The notes: generated by a model not told the origin, from the sequence alone. Numbered from the stretch's first letter, positions 1 through 9,749 are shown. The stretch: DNA of 64,000 bases from an uncultured Lachnospiraceae bacterium (GCA_946554445.1 CAMNSD010000022.1:1-64000); one strand, 5' to 3'. A program made the numbers and translations.

Positions 1-46
1 GATGTCAGAGTTAATTACTCTCTGACTACTACACTTTTACGGTACT

Positions 47-83
47 AAAAAAGCCTCATATTCTTCCCTTGAGACGCTTTTTT
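47..83 (-). terminator. possible bidirectional hairpin terminator
   Basis: An A-run followed by GC and TCA pairs with TGAG, GC and a T-run at 70-83, giving an imperfect stem flanked by A- and T-tracts on both strands. It would suit the end of the minus-strand MATE transcript, about 240 nt downstream of its stop, or of a gene beyond the left edge. The stem has bulges, so this is tentative. I see no gene in 1-325. Confidence 0.3.
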
Positions 84-325
84 CTGTTATCTCTATATTA
101 TGCCGATCATTATAGTATCCTAGATATTCTGCAATATATATCATTTCCCAATTTCCTATTCATATTCTATCCTAAAATAATCCAAAAACCGTGATACACA
201 TGAATCATTCCTCTCGCTGTTCTGCGAGGTACATTCCCCACTCTTGAAATCGGCTTCATACACCCCTATATCTTAAAACTGAATCAACCAATGGCTAATT
301 ATAAAGCTTACTTCACTCAAGTATA

Positions 326-1672
326 TTATACTTCCATCCTGGATTTCTGCCGATACACTCGATGATAGGAAACTGCCAATAGAAACATCGCACTCAGCCA
401 TCCCAGCGGATTGGCCAGATATATGCCCCAGCGTCCCAGGACCTCCGGTAAAAACAGAACAGCCAAAATACGCAGTCCCAACTCCATAAAACCAGATAAC
501 GTGGGTACAAGAACATTTCCCATTCCTTCCAGGCCCGAACGATATAGGCAAAGCAGATACATCAGCGGTATGCTCAGAACCAATACCATCAGGTACTCAT
601 AAGCCACACTTAAAAGCTGTTCCAGATCTGCTGGACTGCCGGAAACCAACAGGCTCAAAAATTCCCGCCCCCAGACTGCCAATCCCACGGCTATGATGCT
701 CCAACTGGAAAGCGCTAGCAGCACACTGCATCTCAAACCTTCCTTGAGCCGTTCCATACGGCAGGCGCCGTAATTTTGAGCGCTGAAATTTGCAAAGGCT
801 CCCTCTAAAGCATCACCCGGCAAATTGATCAGACCGAAATATTTTTCTACAGCAGCCATACCAGCCACAAAAAGTGTACCATATCCATTGATGGCAGACT
901 GGACAAATAACCCGCCCAGAGAAATCACGCCATTACGAAAAGCCAGCGGACCACCCAAGCGCAGCAGTTTTCCCATAAGCGTTGGAGACAGCCGCAAATC
1001 CAGCGGTCTTAATTCTGGAATACCCCACAATTTTATCATGCAGTACATAAGACAGATAAACTGAGCCAGTACAGTAGCCGCAGCAGCTCCCTGTACACCC
1101 CAACCCAATTCTCCGACCAAAAGAATGTCAAGAACGATATTCAGCACGCAGGAGATGATATTGCCGATTACAGGAGTCCGGCTGTTCCCCAGGGACAAAA
1201 GCAAGGTAAAAACCAACCGATTAAACATGGTCACAAGAACACCACAGAACAGTACCTGCAAATACCTCGCAGCAAGGGGCAGGATAAGACCTGGCGTGTT
1301 CATCAAGCGCAATACAGATTCTGCTGCCACAATTCCAAGCACAGTCATTACCGCGCCGGTGCCCAATCCGATCACCACTGCCGCGGTAATTGCCTGCCTT
1401 AGCATCGGCCACTGCTTCTTCCCAAACAGCTGACCGAAAAGAATACCAAACCCCTGCGTCAGGCCAAGTATCATATCCGTGACCAGCCAACTCAAAAAAC
1501 CGGAAGCACCCACTGCCGCGAAAGCATTGACTCCCAGCATCTGACCGACTACTGCACCGTCTGCCGCAGTGTACAGCAGCTGGCAGAGACTGCCCACCAG
1601 CAACGGCCATGCAAAACGCACCAATAAACCCAGAGGCCGCCCCTGTGTCATATCTGCTACTTTTTCCATCAT
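326..1672 (-). CDS. MATE family efflux transporter
   Basis: Predicted multidrug and toxic-compound extrusion carrier of 448 residues, the usual MATE length, expected to have 12 membrane helices and to export organic compounds with Na+ or H+ antiport. The N-terminus has the typical short charged segment with MTQGRPLG, followed by helix 1 and an AVVGQMLGV loop characteristic of DinF/NorM-like MATEs. A longer reading frame starts at 1822 but its first 50 residues read over the preceding rhodanese gene and do not look like MATE sequence, so I chose the ATG at 1672 (a second ATG follows at 1669). It starts 25 nt after the rhodanese stop, suggesting one transcript. The substrate cannot be told from sequence. 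Confidence 0.9.
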   Translation of the reverse strand: MMEKVADMTQGRPLGLLVRFAWPLLVGSLCQLLYTAADGAVVGQMLGVNAFAAVGASGFLSWLVTDMILGLTQGFGILFGQLFGKKQWPMLRQAITAAVVIGLGTGAVMTVLGIVAAESVLRLMNTPGLILPLAARYLQVLFCGVLVTMFNRLVFTLLLSLGNSRTPVIGNIISCVLNIVLDILLVGELGWGVQGAAAATVLAQFICLMYCMIKLWGIPELRPLDLRLSPTLMGKLLRLGGPLAFRNGVISLGGLFVQSAINGYGTLFVAGMAAVEKYFGLINLPGDALEGAFANFSAQNYGACRMERLKEGLRCSVLLALSSWSIIAVGLAVWGREFLSLLVSGSPADLEQLLSVAYEYLMVLVLSIPLMYLLCLYRSGLEGMGNVLVPTLSGFMELGLRILAVLFLPEVLGRWGIYLANPLGWLSAMFLLAVSYHRVYRQKSRMEV

Positions 1673-1697
1673 AACACGCTTTCTGCCAATACTTTCC

Positions 1698-2084
1698 TTA
1701 CTCGGATACCGTTTCTCCAGGCCAATCCTTGATGCCGCCAAACTCCACAATGTTCGTATACCCCAACTCCGCAAGTTTTGCAGATGCCTGTTTACTGCGG
1801 TTTCCGCTGCGGCAATACACAAAAATTAGCTGCTCTTTGTCAGGCAGCTCAGGGATTTCTTCCGTGTCAATGGTCTCATTGGGAACATTGACCGCACCGG
1901 GAATATGCTTTTCCTCAAATTCCTCCGGTGTACGGACATCCAGGATCAAATATTCACTCTCTTCTTCCATCATGGTCACGGCCTCTTCCATCTCAACCCG
2001 GCGGTATCCCGACTCCTTGTCTGGCGCCGCACATCCAACCAGAACAATGACCAAAAACAATACTGCTAAAATTTTATGCTTCAT
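1698..2084 (-). CDS. rhodanese-like domain lipoprotein
   Basis: Extracytoplasmic lipoprotein of 128 residues with one rhodanese domain. Residues 1-18 form a lipoprotein signal peptide ending in the lipobox LVGC. The domain contains the CDC25/rhodanese signature LILDVRTPEEF, the HIPGAVNVP motif and the active-site loop CRSGNRS with the catalytic cysteine. Such domains transfer sulfane sulfur or handle persulfides; the physiological donor and acceptor are unknown here. It sits 5 nt after the stop of the 2090-2590 gene and 25 nt before the MATE gene, so the three are probably co-transcribed. Single-domain lipid-anchored rhodaneses are common in Clostridia. Confidence 0.9.
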   Translation of the reverse strand: MKHKILAVLFLVIVLVGCAAPDKESGYRRVEMEEAVTMMEEESEYLILDVRTPEEFEEKHIPGAVNVPNETIDTEEIPELPDKEQLIFVYCRSGNRSKQASAKLAELGYTNIVEFGGIKDWPGETVSE

Positions 2085-2089
2085 GATCC

Positions 2090-2590
2090 CTAACCAACCT
2101 TCACTCCTGTTTTATCTACAACCTGTACGTCAAACACTTCCTTAAAGAACCGATGATACGCCTGGTTTAGCACCAAACCGGGTTGTTTTAAGCTTGGTGA
2201 CCACCATTTAAAATCTCTCTTTTCAAAACTGACCTTCATGATAACATCTTTGTCACACTGGATACATTTTATCCTGTATGCCGCGCCAATGTTCATATCA
2301 CTTTCAGAACCTCTAAGATTTAGGGAGTAATTTACACCCCCAAATGTAAGAATCCCTTCATTTTCCCCTACGACTTCGAATTTCTTTTCCTTGATGATAC
2401 GGCTGATGCAAGTTGAATTTAACTTATACATCACATAACTGACATCTGTATCCTTAATCAGGTAAGTTATACCATCTATGCTCTGTACCCCGTCTATTTC
2501 TTCGTGTATTTTTTCATGCGTGATGGCATAGCGGATTATCATGATGAACCAGAATATGATGCCTGCCAATACTATTATTTTATCTCTCAT
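2090..2590 (-). CDS. small membrane-anchored protein of unknown function
   Basis: I do not recognise a family. The 166-residue product begins with one hydrophobic helix at about residues 5-22, after which the chain is a soluble mixed alpha/beta domain. Two cysteines form a CIQC motif near residue 110, which could bind metal or form a disulfide. The helix lacks a lipobox, so a single-pass anchor with an outside C-terminal domain is likely. It is the first gene of the probable operon with the rhodanese lipoprotein and the MATE transporter. In the 107-nt stretch upstream I see a TATAAT-like box but no good -35. Confidence 0.7.
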   Translation of the reverse strand: MRDKIIVLAGIIFWFIMIIRYAITHEKIHEEIDGVQSIDGITYLIKDTDVSYVMYKLNSTCISRIIKEKKFEVVGENEGILTFGGVNYSLNLRGSESDMNIGAAYRIKCIQCDKDVIMKVSFEKRDFKWWSPSLKQPGLVLNQAYHRFFKEVFDVQVVDKTGVKVG

Positions 2591-2697
2591 TTGGATGGTT
2601 CCTTATGTTCCTGCATTATAAATACATTTTCGCTTAATCTTTTTTCTATGAAGTTTTATAAAAACATATTCTCTGCAAACTAAAATTGCATTGTCTA

Positions 2698-3090
2698 CTA
2701 TAGCTTTACGACTTCCGGCTCATGCGTAAAGGATGAAAATGTTGCCGTTGCATCCTTGAAATAGAATACTTCCGTATTGCCATCATCTGCTGAATACATA
2801 TTCTGCAAAGAGGGATATGCGTCCAGCATTGACTGTCTCGCCTCCCTGCGGTCATCTTCCACAAGTTCTCCTGCTACCCGAAGCCACTCACCAGATTTGA
2901 ATGCACATATTTCTACCTTGGGATTCCTATGTAACTGTTTGGATACATCCTTTGATTTGCCTGTTTGGATGTACAGTTTGCCTTCAAAGATGTGGGCTGT
3001 GCCAAACGGACGTACCCTCGGTTGGTCACCGTCTGTTGTTGCCAGATAATAAACTTGTGCGTCTTTTAGGAAATTTACTACTTTTTGCAT
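2698..3090 (-). CDS. pyridoxamine 5'-phosphate oxidase-fold (PPOX) family protein
   Basis: The 130-residue protein has the flavin-binding split-barrel fold of the PPOX/general stress protein 26 family. Seen features are the N-terminal helix followed by YYLATTDGDQPRVRPFG, the hallmark of this family, then GKLYIQTGKSKDV and a hydrophobic strand with PKVEICAF. It probably binds FMN or F420 and reduces or oxidises a small molecule; true pyridoxamine phosphate oxidase activity is unlikely for such a short member. A good AAGGAGG-type ribosome binding site lies just before the ATG. It is 23 nt downstream of the metallopeptidase gene in the same direction. Confidence 0.88.
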   Translation of the reverse strand: MQKVVNFLKDAQVYYLATTDGDQPRVRPFGTAHIFEGKLYIQTGKSKDVSKQLHRNPKVEICAFKSGEWLRVAGELVEDDRREARQSMLDAYPSLQNMYSADDGNTEVFYFKDATATFSSFTHEPEVVKL

Positions 3091-3113
3091 GGTTTTGGGG
3101 CCTCCTTATATTT

Positions 3114-4232
3114 TTATTTGTATAAATATTGAAACCAGTTCATTGCCTTTATGTCTGTCTGAAAGGTTGCCGGTAAATAATTTCCCATAAAAATCTTCGC
3201 ATATGTCTGCTCTGTACCAGCAATCATTAACGAATAGAACCTTTCATAGGCCATCTCTGTCATCTGGTGGGAATCATCGAAAACAGGTACACTGTTTTCC
3301 TCTTCAAATTGCTTCCTATACGCATCATCTTCCAGAAACATTGCTAAAATATCATTCCAAAGAACCTTTTTAATATGGGGTTTCCTCGCAATTACCATGG
3401 CAGTAAGTGCAATCCTTACAAGATTGGGAAGATAAAAACTATTTTCCATTTCTTTGACAGAATATGCTTCTGTCGGTAGATTTTCCTTGACAATAACAAG
3501 CGCAGGTATCAACAGCTGAAACATTTCAGAATATCCTAACTCCATATCCAGACACTTGCCCCATCTCCCCATCATCAAATCCATTTTCTGCACAATCTGA
3601 TCTGCAGCATATAAATCTGCATCCAATTCCATCTGCTTTCTTTCCTCTAAATACGCCTCTGAGATATCTGGATGCGATGCTTCCTGATAATAGAAGTTAT
3701 ATTTTTCCCTCAATTTCCTGATATGTCCCTGCTTATGATGTCCCACTTCATGATAAACAATGAAATGAACGGCTAGACTTGCTATCATATATCCCACTGC
3801 CTCTCTGATAGGATCTCCAGAAATAGTCACTTTCACCACAGCATCATCTGCTCTAGGCTCATAGTCTTCTATCCTTATATCAGGATAACATGCCTCCATA
3901 TTTCCCACACCAACTAAAAAATCATCGCTCAGCATCATAATACTTGCATCGCAAAATATCTTCTTAATTGTCCCGACGTACAAAGCTACTATGGATACCC
4001 CATTCTTTTCCATTGCACAGGCATTTACTCTCTCGTCATTAACAATCGCAAAACAGCCTTTACCTAGAGCAGTTTCCACCTCTGCTTGCAATTCTAACAC
4101 TATCTCGGCATCCAGAATTCCATTTTTCTTCAAAAGGAAAAAATCATCAGGGTTTATGATGAGCGATTCCCATTTATGTCCAGCAAAAAAATCGGCAACC
4201 AACTTCTCCTTATCCAAATCGTCTTTTTTCAC
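3114..4232 (-). CDS. HEXXH zinc-metallopeptidase-like protein
   Basis: The 372-residue protein has a gluzincin-type zinc site: HEVGH at residues 161-165 for the catalytic Glu and two His ligands, and an ELDADLYAA segment at about 202-210 that fits the third, acidic ligand in M48/ImmA-like peptidases. No signal peptide or clear transmembrane helix is seen, although the helix before HEVGH is hydrophobic. The rest has no family I recognise. Peptidases of this layout often cleave a regulator or act as the sensor part of a stress or defence module. It follows the 187-residue gene by 26 nt and lies at the left edge of the A+T-rich accessory block, so a two-gene functional unit is plausible but unproved. 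Confidence 0.72.
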   Translation of the reverse strand: MKKDDLDKEKLVADFFAGHKWESLIINPDDFFLLKKNGILDAEIVLELQAEVETALGKGCFAIVNDERVNACAMEKNGVSIVALYVGTIKKIFCDASIMMLSDDFLVGVGNMEACYPDIRIEDYEPRADDAVVKVTISGDPIREAVGYMIASLAVHFIVYHEVGHHKQGHIRKLREKYNFYYQEASHPDISEAYLEERKQMELDADLYAADQIVQKMDLMMGRWGKCLDMELGYSEMFQLLIPALVIVKENLPTEAYSVKEMENSFYLPNLVRIALTAMVIARKPHIKKVLWNDILAMFLEDDAYRKQFEEENSVPVFDDSHQMTEMAYERFYSLMIAGTEQTYAKIFMGNYLPATFQTDIKAMNWFQYLYK

Positions 4233-4258
4233 GCTATGTCCTCTCCGACAATTTATGC

Positions 4259-4822
4259 CTAGAATCTATATACGAGCGAATTGCCTATCTGTTTGATAAC
4301 TTTCTTTTCCAAAAGTTCCTGAATGGTAGTCGTGAGCACGTTTTCGTTCAACTTGCACTTATCATACTGACGGCATTCACAATTGCGTGCATAATTATTA
4401 CAAAGCACAGAATCTATCAATACATATTTATCTTCCCTAACCAAAACGGCTTCTGCCTTTACCAAAAGTAACACACACTTTTCTGTGTCAGATAGCTTTT
4501 TGATGACATCGACTGAAATACCAAAAGCGCTTAATATAAAGGACGTAAAACCTTTTGTGAATTCAATATCCAGTATCAGACCTATAAACGCAAAAGTTGT
4601 CATTTTTAGGTTGACATAATAATTAGTTGTAGGTATTAAAAAATTCAAGCCGTTTTCTGAATCTGGACTTTTCCTATTTATCTCCAAGGTTTCATCCTCA
4701 TCTAGCAGATCCTTAAAAACAGAGAAATTGCGGACCATTATTCTTGCGTCGCTTGGACTCATGTATTGGGATAACTCTGAAATAATATCGTTTTCATTTC
4801 CATGGATTGTGATATAATGCAT
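4259..4822 (-). CDS. hypothetical protein with cysteine cluster and winged-helix-like C-terminus
   Basis: No family recognised. The 187-residue chain has a cysteine group near residues 142-156 (CNNYARNCECRQYDKC), compatible with metal binding. The last 35 residues (TTTIQELLEKKVIKQIGNS) look like the recognition helix and wing of a winged-helix domain. The ATG at 4822 has a CGGAGA ribosome binding site 8 nt upstream. It precedes the metallopeptidase gene by 26 nt. A DNA-binding regulator cleaved by its neighbour, or a substrate or inhibitor of it, are possible readings; both are inference. Confidence 0.62.
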   Translation of the reverse strand: MHYITIHGNENDIISELSQYMSPSDARIMVRNFSVFKDLLDEDETLEINRKSPDSENGLNFLIPTTNYYVNLKMTTFAFIGLILDIEFTKGFTSFILSAFGISVDVIKKLSDTEKCVLLLVKAEAVLVREDKYVLIDSVLCNNYARNCECRQYDKCKLNENVLTTTIQELLEKKVIKQIGNSLVYRF

Positions 4823-5210
4823 TGTAATTTCTCCGCTTTCTTTATCTCTGAAATGGAATTACTCATTTCTGTGAAATAGATGCTGTTTGACCAACATGCT
4901 CTGTGAATTTAAAAATCATCCATATAAAACATAAACAATAGCTATATTACTATCATGCTTCAAACCAATAATAATCAGTGTCTTAGACCAATCTACATAT
5001 CGAATAATTCAGGTACTCACAAGTATATTATAATTCCTCTTTTAGTTCAAATTTTATATTGACACCACTTGAATATGTAGTTGGCAATCTCCATTCATAA
5101 TTATCTCGTTATCATCATTTATTTCTCTAAACATTTCTTTTTAATAGAACCTCAAATGCCCGCTAACGGATATTGGATAAGTAGTTCAAATTTTTCCTAC
5201 TAGGTCACAT
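4823..5210. other. 388-bp A+T-rich intergenic stretch
   Basis: It separates the 3' end of the ABC-3C ATPase gene from the 187-residue gene. There is no open frame with coding character and no clear hairpin terminator. A TATAAT on the minus strand near 5027 has no acceptable -35. The short G+C-poor sequence suggests the promoter of the 4822 gene is here but I cannot place it. Confidence 0.6.
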
Positions 5211-7586
5211 TTAAATAAAATTGAGTTTCTCTTCACCTATCTCGCAATATTTCACTCCACAACCATCTAGCTTATATCGTAATAAACGACATATTCTATC
5301 GTCACATGTCAAAAAAAATACCTGTTCCATATTTTTTCGCTCCATCATTTGATACTTTAGCAAATCCAAAAATGAAAGCATATTAATATCATCCATACAT
5401 GCAGTAAGATCATCTATAAAATACACTTTAAAGTTTTCCTTTTTACTTCTCTTCGCAATTCCTGCAAAAAAATATGAAAGCATAAATACTCCCAGTTGAC
5501 CATTACTAAGAATGTTCACAAGATTCTTACCATTTTCATCTATAATTGATATCTGATTATCTTCAAACACAATATTAATAGATACAAGTGAATCAATCCT
5601 TGCCAACTTTTTATAGTATTTTCTCAAATTGGGCCCGACAGTATTATATTCTTCCCTCTTTAACTGTTCCACCAGTTCCTTTATTTCCTTCGACCTTTGT
5701 ATTGCCTTATCATATAAAGAATCCAATCCCTTTTCTTCCAATACAATTTTACTATTGCGTGCTTTATATTCATTTAACGTTTTTGTATTCTCCATATATT
5801 TCTTATTATTCTTTACACTATTAACTGCATTTATTTTCTGTGCCCATATGGAATAATCAAATTTTATAATAGGTGGACAATCTTTCGCAAGTTCTTTCAT
5901 TTTGGCCCCAGTAACGCTTTCTTCTTCAACATCAAATCTGTATCCCAAAAGATTTAAAATATCCTGATAGTCCTTTCTGTTTTTGTCTGTTTCCTCTTCT
6001 GATAATAAATGACTTTTTAATATCTGAATCTTATCCTGTATATAAATGGTTGATTTTAAGTCTTCGGTTTTGCACTCAACCCCCTTTGCCATTGCAAGCT
6101 GACTTACAAGAGAAAAATAATACTTTGTTCTATCTCGCACACCTTCAAATTGTATTTTCTTATCATTTTGTTTTACTATTTCACTATTTAGGACCTTATT
6201 TGCAACTTCAATTAACGCGCTATATAGTAATTGAACTTCCTGTTGCGTTTTTACTTTCTTTCTATTCTTTTCAACCACCATATTATTATTATCATTTATG
6301 TATTTTTCGGCTTCACCTAGAATCTGTGCATTGTCAAGTTCTCCAAATTGTATTGATCCACAGACAGGACACTTTCTATACTTTTCATGATACTTTATAA
6401 TGCTTTCTTTCTGTGAAAGTAATTGTGTAAACGTTGAAAGAATAACATTTCCTTCTGTCATATGTTTTATATCATTTTCAAGTTCATTTATTACTTTTTC
6501 TTTTCCATTAATTTCATTTATCGCTTTTTCATAAAAATCTTCTGTAAAACTCTCAGATTTAAAACTCAACAAAAGTTCTGCATTTTCACGAATATTTTTA
6601 TCATTTAAAAAAACAGAATTATATGTCTTAATTTTTTCAGATATGGTATCAATTTCATTATAGTCGTTATATAAGTTATGTTTATAAGCCAAATTTATTT
6701 CTGCTTGGTTTTTTTCAAGCATCCCAAATAATTCTTCCAATCGATCTATAATATTACGATAATATCGGTCATCTTCTAATTTTTTCAAACATATATCAGC
6801 TACAGAATAACCACATGAATATAATTGTCGTAACTGCTCATTTAGAGCAGTTTCATCCATATACCCTATATCAAGTTTCTCCTCACTATATAATGCTTCC
6901 TGCGGATAAAACACAATTTCAGGTTCTTCCAAATATTTGCTTAATTCTTTTTCTAAATTTTCAATTATAGAATTATCAATCTTATTCTTATTCAAATCCT
7001 CTTTATATCTCTCTACATCCGTAGCAAAAATTTCCAAATTCTGTGCGACATTCATTTCTTTATTATAATCTGCAATAAACTCTGTAAACAACTCTGGTAA
7101 TTCTTTTCGTTGTTTACTTTGTATTCCAAATGATTTTTGCACATCACAAAAATGATAATTATAAAAACTCTTATCTACAAATCTTTTTAGTTCAGATTCT
7201 GCAAGTTTCCGATCTCCATTTAATAAGACTTCACTATTTTCGCTATTTAAATCATCACTATTCTGCTTTCTAGATAGATAATGTCTTTTATTCCGATCAA
7301 AATATGTAATCTCTACTTCAACATATTCCTGCTTACCAGCATTTTTATTTTTTAAAATACCATCCCAATTTTTCTTTCTCTCTGTATTATTTGTACTCCG
7401 ATTGTCATATGCTTCTCTAAGTCTTCCTATATTACCCGTTAGACACCATTCAATTGCATCAATCACAGACGTTTTACCAGAACCATTCGGCGCAGATAAT
7501 AAGACAAAAGGAGCTTCTTCAAAATTTATAACTTTTTCTCCCAAAAAACCTCTGAAATTTTTAACTTTAATCTTTTCTATTCTCAT
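5211..7586 (-). CDS. ABC-3C system SMC/Rad50-like AAA ATPase
   Basis: The 791-residue protein has the split ABC-ATPase head of RecN/SMC/Rad50 proteins. Walker A is APNGSGKTS at residues 32-40, preceded by the typical KVKNFRGF strand. A coiled-coil-rich middle carries one CPVCG zinc-hook-like motif near residue 405. The signature region ILSNGQ (about 692-697) replaces the usual LSGGQ, and Walker B is VYFIDDLTACMDD near 721. It is shorter than Rad50. The start overlaps the end of the middle-component gene by 20 nt, so translation is probably coupled. Known ABC-3C systems pair such an ATPase with a middle component and an effector; the ATPase is thought to sense or clamp invader nucleoprotein and license the effector. 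Assignment rests on motifs plus gene order. Confidence 0.85.
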   Translation of the reverse strand: MRIEKIKVKNFRGFLGEKVINFEEAPFVLLSAPNGSGKTSVIDAIEWCLTGNIGRLREAYDNRSTNNTERKKNWDGILKNKNAGKQEYVEVEITYFDRNKRHYLSRKQNSDDLNSENSEVLLNGDRKLAESELKRFVDKSFYNYHFCDVQKSFGIQSKQRKELPELFTEFIADYNKEMNVAQNLEIFATDVERYKEDLNKNKIDNSIIENLEKELSKYLEEPEIVFYPQEALYSEEKLDIGYMDETALNEQLRQLYSCGYSVADICLKKLEDDRYYRNIIDRLEELFGMLEKNQAEINLAYKHNLYNDYNEIDTISEKIKTYNSVFLNDKNIRENAELLLSFKSESFTEDFYEKAINEINGKEKVINELENDIKHMTEGNVILSTFTQLLSQKESIIKYHEKYRKCPVCGSIQFGELDNAQILGEAEKYINDNNNMVVEKNRKKVKTQQEVQLLYSALIEVANKVLNSEIVKQNDKKIQFEGVRDRTKYYFSLVSQLAMAKGVECKTEDLKSTIYIQDKIQILKSHLLSEEETDKNRKDYQDILNLLGYRFDVEEESVTGAKMKELAKDCPPIIKFDYSIWAQKINAVNSVKNNKKYMENTKTLNEYKARNSKIVLEEKGLDSLYDKAIQRSKEIKELVEQLKREEYNTVGPNLRKYYKKLARIDSLVSINIVFEDNQISIIDENGKNLVNILSNGQLGVFMLSYFFAGIAKRSKKENFKVYFIDDLTACMDDINMLSFLDLLKYQMMERKNMEQVFFLTCDDRICRLLRYKLDGCGVKYCEIGEEKLNFI

Positions 7587-8208
7587 CTTCTGTTAGCCAC
7601 CTCTCTATTAAATCGTACTCTTTCTTTAAAAATGACTTGGTTTTCTTATTGGCTTTTTTTCTTATCTTACTCAAAAAATTTAGTGAAGAATCTTCTTTTG
7701 GAATATATTGTTTCAATTTTTCTATCAATCTTTGATCCATTTCTAAATCATCTGGTTCTATTAGATAAAAAGGAACTTCCAATTCCTCATCCGAATCAAG
7801 AAAAATTTCTCCATTCTCATTAATTGTGCATCTAAGAAAAATTTTGCGAGATATATTTAGAGATAATTCTTCGGTTCTATCTTCAATATCATTCTGAAAC
7901 AAAACTAATTGAATTACATTATACTTTAATCCCTCTAATTTCTTTCTATTTTCTGATCCAAAAATTATAAAATCACGAATTTTCAAATCCCATTCGTAAC
8001 ATAGTTTCATATCTATCTTTTCTTCTCCATTCAACACAATAAATAATTCATCTTGATTTTTACTAATATAGATTCCCATTAATTCAGATGGTTTTTTATC
8101 ATCCTCATCATAAAAATAATTCATAAACAGTCCTGTTTTTTCCCCATTTACATCATCTTCAACATTACTGTACCCATACTTATCAAACAAACATTGTAAA
8201 GTCATCAC
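7567..8208 (-). CDS. ABC-3C system middle component
   Basis: The 213-residue protein has no enzymatic motif I recognise. It is charged, mixed alpha/beta, and ends in a lysine-rich helical tail. Its position between the nuclease effector and the ATPase, starting 2 nt after the effector stop and overlapping the ATPase start by 20 nt, is where the middle-component (MC) protein of ABC-three-component systems is found, so the call is mainly contextual. The GTG at 8208 lies 7 nt after GGAG; an ATG at 8205 is the alternative start. Middle components are thought to bridge ATPase and effector; this is family knowledge and not visible here. Confidence 0.65.
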   Translation of the reverse strand: MMTLQCLFDKYGYSNVEDDVNGEKTGLFMNYFYDEDDKKPSELMGIYISKNQDELFIVLNGEEKIDMKLCYEWDLKIRDFIIFGSENRKKLEGLKYNVIQLVLFQNDIEDRTEELSLNISRKIFLRCTINENGEIFLDSDEELEVPFYLIEPDDLEMDQRLIEKLKQYIPKEDSSLNFLSKIRKKANKKTKSFLKKEYDLIERWLTEDENRKD

Positions 8209-8210
8209 TA

Positions 8211-9749
8211 CTATTCTCCTTTAATACATGTTTCGGCAAAAATGCAATTCTTACAGTCATCTATTTTTGTCCATTCATGTTCATCTATTTTTACACACTG
8301 CATACACTCAATAATAAAATTATCCTTATTCAAATTTGTTACAGAATCCTTTTCCACTATCTCTGCTGTACTATAATCATATTCATGCTTACCCGCCAAT
8401 TTACTGTCACATTTCATAAACCACTTTCTTGGTTTTTCTTTCATCAATCTAAGCCGATGATTGTTTTTTCTAGACTTAAATACACCATAAGCCGGAGGAA
8501 GTATCACACTTGTTTCGACACAGTCCTGGGGAAAGTGTATACAAATATAGTTTAATTTAGATTTGTCAATATAATTCTGTGGTTTTAGCAATTCTCCATT
8601 TTCAGCCTCATGAGATACTCCCCCACCTGAATATATATCAAATATAACTTTCCATAAATATCTTAAAAAAATCTTTATATTTTCTTTACAACCAGCAATT
8701 ACTAACAATCTCTCAGCTGCATCTTTATTTCCAAATTCTAAAATTTGCTCATAAGTATCCGTACATAATGTATTCACAATGCGAAATTGTCCATCTATCT
8801 TGCTACACTCTTCTCCTATCCATTCTACTGTATTTTTATAAATAGCATTCAAACTTATTCTTTGCTCTTCTGACAAATCATCATTCTCCGTAATAATTGC
8901 TTCATATTCTTCTGTCACTACAGCAATAATATACGCTATAATAGATTTATCACTATACATTTTCATTTGATTTTGAATATAATCTACAAAATCTGCCTTA
9001 CTAACTCGAATATTTTGTACTCCTTCTTCCCCTGTCTTATATCTTTCCTGAATAAAAATAACCGCCAATCCCATCAAGATCTTTCTTCGATTTTCCTGCA
9101 TACCATCAGCTACATCACATATTGAAAAACACTTTTCCAATTTAATCTCTATAGTATCTTGAAGTTGCCGTATATTGTCTTTGGGTATTATTTCAAAATC
9201 ATCTAAAAAATCTGACAATGACTTTTCATATGCCCAACTTGAAAATACTTTCTGCCTCTGCTCATCTTTTTTCATTTTCGGAATTATTGTTCTTAATTGT
9301 ACTTCAACATCCTTTAATGAGTCAGGCCTATTTGCTAAAACCTCCCCAATATACCCCCTCATTTTGGTTAAATCTGGCTTATTGACTACCTTATCGCTAT
9401 GAATAACTAAATGAGGCTTTATTTTAACTACCTCTACTCTATCACCATTTAATAAATCAAATAGTAAATACTGATAATAAAGATCTGTTATTATTTCTTT
9501 CATATCAGGATTCTTTTTCGGGTAATATTTAACCTGAATTACTTCAAATCTTCCATCCTCATAAGCTACATCGATATCCTCAAGAAATTCCAAAAACACG
9601 TGTTGCACTTGATTTTCTAACAAGAATTCAATTGCAATTAAATCTTGAAATAAGAATCCTCTTACTTTAGCTGATGCATCTCTTGCTTTATCCCCTTCAT
9701 ACATAGTCTCAAATTTCTGATAAACTTCATCTGTAAAATATGTTTCCAT
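8211..9749 (-). CDS. DUF4297/Cap4-like nuclease effector of ABC-3C system
   Basis: Predicted PD-(D/E)XK-type DNA endonuclease fused to a long helical C-terminal region; 512 residues from the ATG at 9749. The nuclease core lies near residues 25-95: RGFLFQDLIAIEFLL, then FLEFLEDIDVAY supplying the acidic residues, then VIQVKYYP as the QxK version of the catalytic ExK motif. This matches the N-terminal nuclease of DUF4297 (Cap4) proteins. The C-terminus has two cysteine pairs (CMQC and CKNCIFAETC), probably a zinc site. I prefer 9749 because GAGGG lies 7 nt before it; an upstream GTG at 9794 has no such site. It is followed without spacing by the middle component and ATPase, the standard ABC-3C order. 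Likely role: degrade DNA when the ATPase detects an invader. Confidence 0.8.
   Translation of the reverse strand: METYFTDEVYQKFETMYEGDKARDASAKVRGFLFQDLIAIEFLLENQVQHVFLEFLEDIDVAYEDGRFEVIQVKYYPKKNPDMKEIITDLYYQYLLFDLLNGDRVEVVKIKPHLVIHSDKVVNKPDLTKMRGYIGEVLANRPDSLKDVEVQLRTIIPKMKKDEQRQKVFSSWAYEKSLSDFLDDFEIIPKDNIRQLQDTIEIKLEKCFSICDVADGMQENRRKILMGLAVIFIQERYKTGEEGVQNIRVSKADFVDYIQNQMKMYSDKSIIAYIIAVVTEEYEAIITENDDLSEEQRISLNAIYKNTVEWIGEECSKIDGQFRIVNTLCTDTYEQILEFGNKDAAERLLVIAGCKENIKIFLRYLWKVIFDIYSGGGVSHEAENGELLKPQNYIDKSKLNYICIHFPQDCVETSVILPPAYGVFKSRKNNHRLRLMKEKPRKWFMKCDSKLAGKHEYDYSTAEIVEKDSVTNLNKDNFIIECMQCVKIDEHEWTKIDDCKNCIFAETCIKGE

Noticed and set aside
326-1822. Longer MATE reading frame starting at 1822
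   Set aside because: The extra 50 residues lie over the rhodanese gene in another frame and carry no MATE features; the ATG at 1672 gives the normal length.
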